From Buddleja alternifolia (Eukaryota > Streptophyta > Magnoliopsida > Lamiales > Scrophulariaceae): DNA of 64,000 nucleotides. Shown piece after piece: positions 48,623-59,561 of the stretch. The notes under the pieces were generated by a model, which was not told where the DNA came from, did not search any database, and saw nothing but the letters and a program-made list of their open reading frames with translations. The DNA is taken from assembly GCA_019426215.1 (NCBI GenBank), contig CM033402.1:21958104-22022103 (forward strand), in the 5' to 3' direction. How positions within the stretch are numbered: position 1 is the stretch's first letter; each line of letters starts with the position of its first letter. The position numbers were made by a program, and so were the translations under genes.

Positions 48623-48633
48623 CCTATTTTTTT

Positions 48634-49028
48634 AAGGGTAAATGTTACTATTAGTACATGAAGTTTCACATTTATATCATTTTGATTCATAAAGTATCAA
48701 ATATTACTACATTCTCTAAAATTTAATTTTTGTTTCATTTCATCCTTTTGTCCAATTTCCTGGATTTTGAACGGATCGGATAATATGTAGCTCACATGTG
48801 TAACAACAATAATATATGCACCTCAAATGCCCTTAAGAGGAACACTTGAGGTATAACAACAATAACATACGCACCTCACATTTTCCCTTAAATCCATTGG
48901 AAGTTGACCAAAAGGATGAAAGTGAAACAAAAAGTAAAACTTAGAGACAATATCATAACATTTGGTACGTTAAGGACAAAAGTGATACAAATGTAAAACT
49001 TCAGTGACTATTAATGACATTTACCCTT
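48634..49028. mobile_element. MITE with about 55-bp terminal inverted repeats
   Basis: The left end AAGGGTAAATGTTACTATTA and the right end, on minus, AAGGGTAAATGTCATTAATA continue as imperfect inverted repeats (tgaagtttcacatttatatc and tgaagttttacatttgtatc). It is about 395 bp and non-coding. The flanks are T-rich on both sides, so the target duplication is unclear. Confidence 0.75.
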
Positions 49029-49049
49029 TTTTATAATTATTTTAAGTTC

Positions 49050-49590
49050 ATTGACTAATGATTTTATGATAGGGAAAAAATAAGGGTAATTAATTATATT
49101 AAAAAATTAATTTAATCCATCCTCCTAAAATGAATTGCTCATGTGTTAATTGTAAACACTATAATAAATGAGTTACCAAGTTCATTGTATATATTAGGTA
49201 ATTTGGTATCTACTTTCTTAATTGGGTATTAGTTTATACTTTTGTGAAAATTATTGATATATATATATATATATATATATAAATTCACATAGTAATAAGT
49301 AAATTTATGTCTTCACCACACATTTTTTTAGAATAAATAATTATTTGTTGTCTAATGAGCCACATAAATTTTGAATAGACTTTAAATAATATAAATTGTA
49401 TGTCATAAATGCCGAGGTGCATTTCACGTGAGTTTTATAAAACAAAAAAGGAAAAATCAAATTTGAAAAATAAAAGACATGATTGTTAGTGACTTGGCTA
49501 TTAAGGAGAAATATTCTTTTTGGAAAAACAATTTACTTTGCTTTTCTTTTTTTAAAAAAATAAATTTTATTTTTGATTCATTGACTTTTA
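49050..49590 (+). repeat. Fourth copy of the roughly 490-bp repeat unit
   Basis: It shares cacactataataaatgagtta, tctactttcttaattgggta, cacatagtaataagtaaatt, ttgtctaatgagc and the gattgttagtgac end with the copies at 14975-17430, in the same orientation. It contains a (TA)n run at about 49257-49281. Confidence 0.7.
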
Positions 49591-49776
49591 AATTTCAAAT
49601 AAGAATAGACTTTGTATTTTGTTGGAGCAAGGTGGTGGCGATGACCAGCAGGCGGAGACCTTTTTTTTTTCTTCTACATTTTTGGAGTAATGTTGGATTA
49701 AAATTTGAATTTGAATTTTTTGATTCTCCAAAAAAAAAAAAAACAGGCAGGCTAACACGTGTCTGCCAATGGCTGG

Positions 49777-49809
49777 GCTACCCCTAAGGGCACTATCCTC
49801 AGGGGTAGC
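49777..49809. repeat. Short inverted repeat
   Basis: The 13-base arms GCTACCCCTAAGG and CCTCAGGGGTAGC pair with one mismatch around a 7-base loop. It could be a small hairpin or a transposon-end remnant. No function assigned. Confidence 0.5.
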
Positions 49810-50890
49810 ATCAATTATCAAATTTTCTCTATGTTCCTCTTGACTTAAATATATTATGAGGATTAAATTTTTAATCGAGCTCCAAATGAAGAAAATAATC
49901 ACTTAATAACTGAGAAATTGAACTTCACAAAATGGCTTCCCTATAAAGTTTTAGGAGGATAACAATTCAAAACACATGTTTATGTTCAGTTATTTTTTCA
50001 TGTGAATGAATACGAACTATTAAATGTTTACATAGTGAAATTAAATGGTAGATGATGTGGACATTATCATTTATTTTAACGTTTGATAATAAAGGAAAAG
50101 TTAAATTAACTGATCATTTTTAGTATTCAAATATATGATATTTAGTAATTTCATATTTTACTTAATTACAAGAAATAATTCTTGAGAATATAATAAAAGT
50201 TAAGAAACAGAACAATGAAAACTTACAAGTGGGACTAAAGTTTACTATTTAAACTGCAAAATTAACGACAATGAATAGTTAGGAAGAAAATCCATTAAAA
50301 AATGACAAAAATTGAAATGCAAACAGTTGTTTCAATTATTAAGAAAAAAGTCACTGGTAAAACTAATTATTTCTTTTTTTTTTCTCGCTTGGATTTTTTT
50401 ATCCATATAATAGATAATGGAGTCCAAACTCAAGAAATATTATTATGCAAAATAACATTAGGTATAAGCAGTTTTAATTGAATTATGCAATTTTCTAATA
50501 AATATAAAATTTGAACCATGTTTTAATCTTTTTCCAATGTTACGTTTGATTCGTGTTGACTACAAATTATTGTCATGTTAAATGTACTTTATTGTTTAAT
50601 AATGTGTAAAAACAGAAAATAAAAGCTAAATATCTATATTATTAATAGACTAAACTAAAAATTATCAATTGATCAAATTAAATTAAAAATATAGATTAAA
50701 ATAGTGCGCATTTTAGTATTATGCTTGGTTGTGGATTACTATCAACTTAAATATTCTATTAATATATTAATATTTATAAATTAATGTTTTTTAACTTATT
50801 ACTGTTGGGTTTGTTTATTTATATATGCTTATAATCTATTACAGTATTACGCAAAATTTCATACTAAAAATCAAGATAAAATTAATAGAC
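49810..50890. other. AT-rich DNA, probable Helitron body
   Basis: No ORF or domain is visible. The right edge is a Helitron 3' end, so part of this may be a non-autonomous Helitron; its 5' end was not located. Confidence 0.4.
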
Positions 50891-50918
50891 CACGCGCAAT
50901 GCGCGTGCATTTTACTAG
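50891..50918 (+). mobile_element. Helitron 3' terminus
   Basis: A 7-bp GC-rich hairpin CACGCGC-AAT-GCGCGTG (50891-50907) is followed after seven bases by CTAG at 50915-50918 and then T. Hairpin, short spacer, CTRR end and a following T are the marks of a plant Helitron 3' end. Confidence 0.72.
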
Positions 50919-51748
50919 TGTTTACATAATTCTCATCTTTATTAAAACATCATTTTCTGTTTTTCATTTTGTTTTTGCTACTAACGTAAAGTACTCTCGT
51001 AGATATAAAATCAACAAGAGGAATATGAAAATTAACATTGCACCAAAGCATGGTGCATTTCATATATCTAGAGTAACTAATTGATACTAATAAAAATTAT
51101 TTTACCACAATTCCCTATTTCTTATTATTTTGATTTATTATTTTAATAACATGTACTTGCTCGTGAAATTCAATTTCTTGCAAATCATTCTGGCCTAATA
51201 AACTTCCAAATAGAATATGTACAGTATAAGAATAAATATAATTCTAATCATATTATAAATCTTTATTTTTTAGATATCAAAATATTGTGTACTTCTACGT
51301 AATCAATATCAGTTGAGCATGGATTTCATGCTTTCATTTGATATATTGTAGAGAAAGTATCTGGAATGCACAAGAACTCAACGTGATTTGAATTGGTTAA
51401 TTTGTATAACAGATAAATTATTAGTCATTAGCATTATAACTGGGAAAAATAAAAGAAAAAGGAAAGGATGATTTGGAACGAGGGAAAGTTATTAATGAAC
51501 AAGAGCATCTTGTTAATTCATGGAGTTTTGATTAATAATTACACAATGTGGGCATTCTCGTCCATCTATTCAAATTAAAAAGTAAATTGGGTGCCTTTAT
51601 AAGGATGTGGAGTGCCATTATAAGTTTTTTTTTCTTTTTTCTTTTTTATTTCCTTTTTTTTTTTTTTTGCGAAGATGGGGGATAAAATTGTTACTTTTAC
51701 TTTTCGACACGCTTGAGGATGAATATAAGATTTTAATATAAGAGTAAA
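50919..51748. other. AT-rich intergenic DNA
   Basis: Includes T-rich runs near 51625-51670. No feature can be supported. Confidence 0.45.
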
Positions 51749-52322
51749 TGTCTATTATGAGCCCTAAATAAGTGGGTTTAGGTATTTATGCACGTGGGAT
51801 TTACACCAATAAATTTATATGATTAAGTGCGAGAAACTGAGTATAAAACTATAAAATAATAGAGGATAAAATGCATAAAAGTGTAAGAGTTGTTTATTGA
51901 TCATCAATGTTGGATATTTATACAAGCTAGATGGCTTCTATACAAATATAGTAAGTAGAATCCGACTGATTTCCTTCCTGCCCTATTTATGGTAGCCTGG
52001 GCTATTTCTGGAAGCTTTTGGGCATCCTGAAATCATCCTGAAAACGCATCTGGCCAGCTCCATATTTAGCATGCCGAATCTTCCTGCTTTGGTAAGTGTT
52101 TGACCAATCCTCTTTGATTGATATTTGATTGGATACTTGATTGGATATTGTTTGCTTGATTGATATCCTTCCTTTTAGGGCTCCGACTTGGGCTCTACTC
52201 TTGTTAATTGGATGAGGCCGAAATGTAAATACATGGGCCGAAATATTATAATAAAATAAAGAAATATATAATATTCTTTGGGCTTGTCAGCTTGGCCCAA
52301 TGGATGATATCGACCCACATCA
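51749..52322 (-). repeat. 3' LTR of the Tat-type element
   Basis: On minus it starts TGATGTGGGTCG and ends ATAGACA. A TATA box (tatttata on +) is at 51915-51922, followed in LTR sense by AATAAA, giving a plausible U3-R-U5. There is no second LTR in the window to confirm the left end. Confidence 0.65.
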
Positions 52323-52339
52323 ATACTTCCTCCAACTCT
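52323..52339 (-). other. Polypurine tract of the Tat-type element
   Basis: On minus it reads AGAGTTGGAGGAAGTAT directly before the LTR. Confidence 0.6.
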
Positions 52340-53022
52340 AAAGTTTGACTTGTCAAGCTGAAAGAGTTGTAAAAGAATTTATGGGAGCCAAGTTGATAGC
52401 TAAAAATTCCTACTGAATTCCTATTGAACATGCCAGCTGAAAGTACTCCTAGTTTTCCTCCTAATTAGTAGGCTGGAGAAATAATGGCTTGCTTGAAAAG
52501 CCTTGATAAGTTTCTAGAAGACTTCTTTGAGAAAACCTTAGGTATGACATCATTTGTTGGGCTGGAGACGTTTGGGCTTCCCTAGGATAAGAATTTTGCA
52601 GCCTCCTATCCTAGATCCCCATGCCATCATCATGGCAGTTACTTCCCTGCAGCCATAACTGCTCCTAGATATTCGCGGATGTGTGTCACGTGTACGGTCA
52701 ATGAGTGACCCCACCCAAAAGGGAGTTTTTATATTTTTTCTTCCTTAACTGCTTTTTTTCAAATTTCAAAATCCCTTTCCTTCCATTTTTAATCGATTTT
52801 TGTTGCCATATTTCTTCCTCTTCTTCTTCTTCTTAAAATCATCCCTCCAAATCCCCCCTTTTTTCTCCATCTTCAATTAACTTGTCAATTACTCCGAGAT
52901 CCACATCCTCTGCTTTCAACTTTAGGTACTTATTTCTCCCTTCCTGTTCTGTATTTTATTTGTATTTTTCGTGTTTGTGTAGAAATTTTTGTTCCTCTGT
53001 TTTCTTTCTAAGTTTTGCAAAA
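52340..53022. other. Leader of the antisense gene
   Basis: Non-coding between the polypurine tract and the antisense ATG. Pyrimidine-rich from about 52740 to 52880 (ttcttcctcttcttcttctt), possibly a promoter or 5' UTR for the + strand gene. Confidence 0.45.
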
Positions 53023-54967
53023 ATGTCCAATGTTTCCATTTCTACTCCCATTTCTTCTGATGATAATGTTCAAATACTCCCTTATGAAGTTGGGGGTAAT
53101 CCCCCTCTTCTTGTCGAAAATCCTCTGAATGCTCTGGTGGCGGAGCCATCTGCAAATGCAATTAATCTGCCATCACCTCCTCTTTCCGTGGGAGAGTCAT
53201 ACAGCACTCATCAACCTAAAGGAACTATAGATTTAGATTCCTCTTCTTCTACCCCTTCGAATAGTCCTCATATTTCTGGTTTTTTTTCCTTTTTAGCCTA
53301 ACCAATCTCAGAAAGGCATCCTCCCAAAGCTTCTCCAGAAATTCCACCTGAAATCCCTTTGGGGGATCTCGACCAACCAGATCAAGATACGTTGGGTGAA
53401 GTGGCTGAAGAGACCCTGAGTGTCCAGGAGAAAGTGTTGCTGGCTGCTCCGGGTGCTCGCTCTTGGATGGTCTACAAATCTCGCTTTACCCATCACCAAG
53501 AGAATGTTATAAGGGCCACTTATGGAATTCCTCCATCTTATCGTATTCAAGTTCCTAGTGCTACCAATTGGGCTCACCTTCCTGCCCTGGTTTTCTTGCT
53601 TTTTACATTGTCCATCTCCAAGCTGGGTTACGCTTTCCGATTGACCCCCTTTATGTCGCCATAGCCAAGAAATACAAAGTACCTTTAAACCAACTTTCCC
53701 CAAATGCCATGCAAGCCATCGTTGCTTTCAATGTGTTATTACGTAATTTAGACCATCGTCTTACTGCCAAGCTTTTTTAATCTTTTTTTTTACCTTGATC
53801 TTCAGGGAATGAGTCAGGGGTATTCTACTTCACCCCCAGGAAAGAAGTTTACATTTTCTCTGCTTATCCTTCTTTTGAGAAAGACTAGAAGAAAAGTTTC
53901 TTCTTCATCGCTCCTCCTGAAGAAACCTCCTTGGATTTTCCTCATGAACGTATAGAGAAGTTAGGAAATCCCAACGTGTATCCTCTTTCTGACCGACTCC
54001 CTTTAAACCGAAGATTGTTGAATTATTTCAATTGGGATGAGTATGATGTGGGGAAATTGGTTGACCCACGCTTGTTATATAATTTCACCTTGAGTCCCAT
54101 TGAGGTGGGCATGAAGGGTGAAACTATAGGTAGCTGTTTATGTTTATATTTTTGCTGATGCTTTTCCTCCTAATCTTTTTATCTGACTATTGTTCTGGAT
54201 TTCTTTCTCTTTTGCAGCTGAGCTAATGGATGCTGCCAGGCTTGCTGAGTCAAAACGCTGAATGCAGAGGGCTCCTAGGGCCACTCCTTCTATTCAGCCT
54301 GCTGCTCCTGCTGCCAACTGTAGTGCCCACCAACCACCTGTGGCACGCCACACCGCGACACCAGCTCGATCCAGGAGACCGTCCTTTCTTGAGCCAACGC
54401 TAAGCATCAGAACGATACTAATACATCATCTACTGAAACTAAACTTTTACATTCCAATTAAACCAACAATACATCCTTCATTAATCATACATAAGTCAAC
54501 AAAAACTCAAACTATCACAGGTCTCCAAGCCAAAACATGTACATACCCAATCATACATCCCAAAACATCACTCCCTCTAATAGAAACGAACCAATGCTTC
54601 CTTCACTCCTCATTTCTCCCTTCGTATCCGACATACTAAGCTTATCTGAGAAGAAAGAAAGAAGGAGGGGTGAGTCTGAATGACTCAGTGAGGTAGGCTA
54701 ACGATTTGCTTTACCTTTTATCTTTGAAGTGGAATCTGCAGCGAAAGATTATAACAGAACAAGCATATTCAGAGGTAAGTAAATGAATCAATCAAGATAT
54801 CAGAAGGACGAACAATCGAGTATCGAAATGAATTAAGAACGAAGAGAACAACTCATGTACTTTAGAACTTATGTCAAACAATTGCGCTCCGTCTCCCCAC
54901 TGTCCCATACCAGCGGGAGACTTCACACCTTTCAATAAATACCATATGTTTTAAGTGTCGGAATTCT

Positions 54968-55238
54968 AGAGGTGGCTCCTACGGGCCCAAGAGGTGGCTC
55001 CCGCCGTCGGGTAGCAATTTGCCTAGTATAGTACTTAGCTCCCTTCACTGATCTATAGGTGTCGGGACTCTAGAGGTGGCTCCCACCGTGTATCACTTTG
55101 CGCTGAAGCCTCAAGAGGTGGCTCCCACGGTGTAGCACTTAGCTCCCGTCATTCTGTCTTTATGAGTCAAAGATTTACATCAAGAAAAGGGACACATCGC
55201 TGATGGATGTCGGACATCAGGACTCTAGAGGTGGCTCC
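54968..55238. repeat. Iterated AGAGGTGGCTCC motif in the solo LTR
   Basis: AGAGGTGGCTCC occurs at 54968, 54990, 55072, 55114 and 55227, each followed by a CG-containing run and most by tagcactt(a/t)gct-like words. Locally GC-rich compared with the rest of the LTR. Confidence 0.8.
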
Positions 55239-56812
55239 CGCCTTCGCGTAGCACTTTGCCCCGCATAGCACTTACTCCCTTATCCAACAGAGTAGAGATA
55301 AGAAGTACAATGGTCTCAACGAGATTCGAAGGACAAGAACTCGATATTGGTATGACAAAACTCAAGAGAATTGACACCAACTAGACCAAATACCATTTCA
55401 AGGAAGACGTATACCATAGACACAAAAGGAATGATCATCGAGGATAACGAGATATTGAGCCGAATGGAATATTTAGGAATCAACAATCATCACGAACCAA
55501 TCATCATGATACCGATCAGATATTTGTAAAACAAAACAAGACAATCATAAGTAGGTAAAGCAATTAAAGAGTCTTGAAGGAAAAGGAAAACCCTCACAGT
55601 TACAACTCGGCGTTGTCGCTTTGTGTCTCGTCTGAACCGCAGTCTATCCTGCTGTCCAAATACACTGTCATATTCTTAACTTATATACTTTATAATCCAA
55701 CAAAATACAAGTCATACTATATGTAGTATTATACAAACATATAAGCCATATAATTCATACAAGCCTCAAGCAAGCTACATACTTGCGCAGGGTTATCACA
55801 GAAATTCTTACAAATTCTGTAAATCTTATTTTTTTCTCTCAGATTTTGCAGAAACTGAGGCATCAATATCAAGTATATGACATAAAAACTTCAGGATCAA
55901 TTGACTTCGTTCAAATGGGATTCAATCACCAAAACATTGTTGCACGAAAACTTGTTTTCCAGACAGCCAGTCACATTTCAAAGATTTTTATACAATCCCT
56001 TATTTTTTTAAAAATTCCAAACTTTTCCTGAAACACTCAGAAAACATATATAAGTTTACAGTAAAACCTTAGGAGCTAAATAAAATCTCCAAGTTTGTCA
56101 AATCAGCTAAAAAATAGTAACGTTTTTCAGTCCCACCAAATTGACTGGCAACCTCATTCAAGTAATTTTAGAAAATTTACTACACGTTCAATTACTACAA
56201 AAGTTTACAGGTATACTCCATACATGACAGTAGCTCTCCATAAAATTTAGCATAAGGAAATTCATTCATTTGATCATCTAAATACGGCCTAATTGACAAC
56301 TCCAAAAACTGAAATTCTAGAAAACTATATTCATACCTTGTATGACATAATCTAACTACCAAGTCAATAACCCAACAATAATTTCATCACAAAATTATCA
56401 CTATAGATATTTGAAGTAGTTAGCTATCATTGAGAGCGATGAAGGAACCATGCTCTAACTCAAAACTACTCAAAACTACAATAGCAGCAGATTGGCCCTG
56501 TGCCGGAGAGTCTCGATTGGATGAACTTTATGAGCAACTCCGAAGTGCTGGGCAAAAACCAAAACCATTAAAGTTTTCCTCTACTTCTTAGGAAGAAATC
56601 AAGATAAACCACATTTAATTTGGATATCATTTGACTCTTCAAAACGTGAAAATTTAGAAACTACCAGAACAAAATTTACTTGCGGTGAAGGTAAACGAAG
56701 GTGATTTCCTTGTTCTGGTTTTCCGTCCTTCTCTCTTTTTGCTTCTGGTTTTGGTATGAAATTGGGGGAGATGAGGAGTGGGATTTCCAGATTATCATAC
56801 ATGTCTCTATGG

Positions 56813-56857
<45 letters not shown>
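56813..56857. repeat. (TA)n(CA)n microsatellite
   Basis: A TA run passes directly into a CA run, inside the solo LTR. Confidence 0.92.
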
Positions 56858-58510
56858 AATATATTAGGCAACTTAATGAGTACAAGCTTTGTGGGTAGGA
56901 GACACCTCCTTTGGGTGGAGTGAACCGAGCAGCAAAGTAGGAGTTGTCATCCTCCCATGCTTCCTTATCTTCCAACAATATCATTTTTCAAAAATTACAG
57001 TTTGGTCCTGTTACCTTTTTAGTTTTTCAATCCGACCTAAAAGTTTATGAAACTGGCACTTTAGTCCAATAGACTTGATATCCATCTTCCAATTCAGTCC
57101 TAAATGTACAATCATTTTAATATACGTCCACCAAAGATTCAGATTGGTCCTTCTCGTCTTTTAATTATTTCTCTTTGATCCTCAAATTTTGGAGAATCTT
57201 TTCTTTGACTCAAATTTCACGAAAGCCTCTACAAAAAAAATTCAACGAAGAAGAATATCCACGAGATCGAATAGACCACATCTATATCACCTAACTCACT
57301 TTATTGTAATAGGACAATAGAATCGCATAAAATTATGAATAAGGTAAACTAGGGTGTTACACCACCCCTCCAATCACTCCTCTTGGATCCCAACTTCCTG
57401 CAGGGCATACAACTGCTCTGTCTCCTCAAGTTTCTGCTCGTGGCCCTTTAGCTCCGCCAAGTCGAGATTCTACCAAGGCGAAAGAAATAGCTGCTGGGAA
57501 AAGGCCGGCTGACAATTCTTCTGACGTCCCTCCTCCCAAATGGGGTAATACTGGTATCATATTCAAGGAGGTCTTGCCTTTCTCACGCCTCTGAATCTCC
57601 CGCCCTTCGTACTCTCTCACGGGCTTAGGATCTTCCTCAAACTTACGTGTTGAAAAGCAAAGCTTTGGTGGTTATGCGTAGCTTTTTGAAGAATATGGCT
57701 AACTCCCTGGACTGCCAACTGCTGAAGTCCCTCCAGCCCAATGAAACCATTAACTGGTTGATTGAAATTCTCCCTAAGGTATGCCATATGTGCCTCTGTT
57801 CTATTTTCCCGTATGGCGCAAGTTTTTTACTTTTCTCCTTTTTGTGTGCAGTTTAGTCTTCTGGCGGGACAAGCCTTACTAGATATAAGCCAGTCGACAG
57901 TGGTGGATGATCTGAAAAGGGACCTAGCCAAAGCGAAGAAGCAAGTAGGAGTATACTCTCCCTAGAACAATCCTCGCAAAAAGAGAAGGAAAAGACCCTC
58001 CTGGACATCCAAGAACAAGAATCCCTCGCGGCTGCTTTGGCGGGTAGGGTGAGAGTTTTGGAGGACCAGCTGAGGAGTGCCCTAGAGCACCGCAAAATGG
58101 AACTTCAGGATGATGTGGCAAAGGGTCGCCAAATGGGTATTGAGGAATTTCCCACTTCTGCAAAAGGACAGGCCTTCCTGGAGATATTCAAGGCGAATTT
58201 CCTGGCTTCCACCGAGTTTCAAAACATGGTGGATGAAAAAACTTTGGAATATTTTGTAAAAAGCCTTCGAGGGGTGCAAAAATCAATTTGATGCCTCTTT
58301 TATTGATGTCGATACCGCAATGCATGCTGCTTTATTGAAGCCCCCTACTCCAGCAACTGAAAATGTTCTAGGTGAAATTCCTTCTACTGCTGTCCAAGAG
58401 GTCCTTCTGAATCCAAGACAGGCCCCTGACCATTCAGTTGCCCACCTTCTGACAATCCTGCTGGAGCAGTGGAGAATGTGGTAGAGAATGCTCCGGCTAA
58501 TGTGGAGTAA

Positions 58511-59561
58511 TTTTTATATAGTTTTGAAAGATAAATATTTTGCTTTGGGTAGGCTGTATCATAGCCTTTAGACAATATTTTCTTTCGCTGTTATTGTGTT
58601 GTTTGCCCATCGGGGCACATGATGTTCTTGAGATGTTTATGTTTTTAATTACTATGAATGATCTAGGTTTAATTATATCCTATCTTATTTACTTGTGTTG
58701 CATGTATGTTTTGATGCCAAATGAGATTGATGCTTGAAAAAAATGAACCAACATATGATGCGAGCATATAATTCTGATAGATTTCAGCTAGCTGAGTAGC
58801 AAGATAGTTTGGAATTTGCTTGTAACATATTGAAAAAGTATGCTCACATTTACATGTGGAAAAAGGAATATGGCAAAAGTTTGCGCATATTAAAGATATA
58901 TCGGCTTTTTGACTCCCAAGAATTCGTCACTCCATACCACAATTTCCTCCTCGGGCTCGCACCTGGCCAGTATGCTACCAAGGATTTTCCTTCCTTATTT
59001 CTACCTTTTTCTCCTGAATTTTGCACCCTTATGCTACCGTGGAGTACGAGTGGACTTGTATATCTCACCCCATCCTCGGGATCAACCAAGAGGCTGTCCC
59101 CCCAACCTTATTTCTTCTAACCATCTTTATTTCTTCTAGTTTGAGAAGTAGACTGAGTTTCTTCTTGTCCATCCTTATTTCTTTTTCTAGAGTGGAGTCA
59201 GATAGATCCGCAGCCGAATTTTCCCTGACTGGATGGATCTAGGCTACCCCTCTAATTTTCCTAACCACTGTCTACTTCATGGCACCAACACTCCCTTGTC
59301 TTTGATGTGTGTGAAAGTGCAAAATAACTACACAATAGAAAAGATGCATTGAATAAGGCATATATTCGATGGAACGAATCATACTATTTGCAAAAGTAAA
59401 TCAAGAGATATGATAATAAAAAGCAATAGTAATATTACTTAGCTTATGTTGCATGTTTTTGCCCTGCAAAGTTGGCTCACAATCTTCCTGACCACACTCC
59501 TGACTAGGAATATATAATGATTTTAGAAATATCTCGTTGTTCTCCCTAGATGTAAAATCTC
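58511..59561. other. Region between the antisense gene and pol
   Basis: Non-coding on both strands as far as can be seen; ORFs at 58809-59242 show no domain. Since the two genes converge here it should hold both 3' ends, but no clear polyadenylation signals stand out. Confidence 0.4.

Larger units (their letters stand above)
54319..57361 (-). repeat. 3.0-kb solo LTR, Tekay/Del-like
   Basis: On minus it starts TGTAACACCCTAG, typical of chromovirus LTRs, and ends GGGCACTACA. The flanks are CCAAC (54314-54318) and CCACC (57362-57366), a target duplication with one change. No coding domain inside, and the host reading resumes after it. Length fits the long LTRs of the Tekay/Del group. It carries an iterated GAGGTGGCTCC word (54968-55238) and a TA/CA microsatellite (56813-56857). 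Confidence 0.8.
53023..58510 (+). pseudogene. Antisense gene of the Tat-type element (gypsy-type transposon domain)
   Basis: The ATG at 53023 begins MSNVSISTPISSDD after a pyrimidine-rich leader. An acidic, serine-rich N-terminus has a stop at 53299-53301. Then comes the domain annotated in plants as putative gypsy type transposon (SWMVYKSRFTHHQENVIRA; after a frameshift near 53600, HLQAGLRFPIDPLYVAI and LNQLSPNAMQAIVAFNVLL). It continues as LDFPHERIEKLGNPNVYPLS. GT-AG introns in the + direction lie at 54130-54217 and 57778-57851. A solo LTR (54319-57361) interrupts an alanine- and proline-rich exon. The rest has a coiled-coil-like region (RVRVLEDQLRSALEHRKMEL). Several frameshifts make it inactive. 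The function is unknown; such genes recur in Tat elements. Confidence 0.72.

Noticed and set aside
49588..49902. ORFs on both strands near 49480-49900
   Set aside because: They overlap each other, cross poly(A)/poly(T) runs and show no domain.
58809..59242. Three overlapping ORFs between the antisense gene and pol
   Set aside because: Different frames overlap and none shows a domain; the region appears non-coding.
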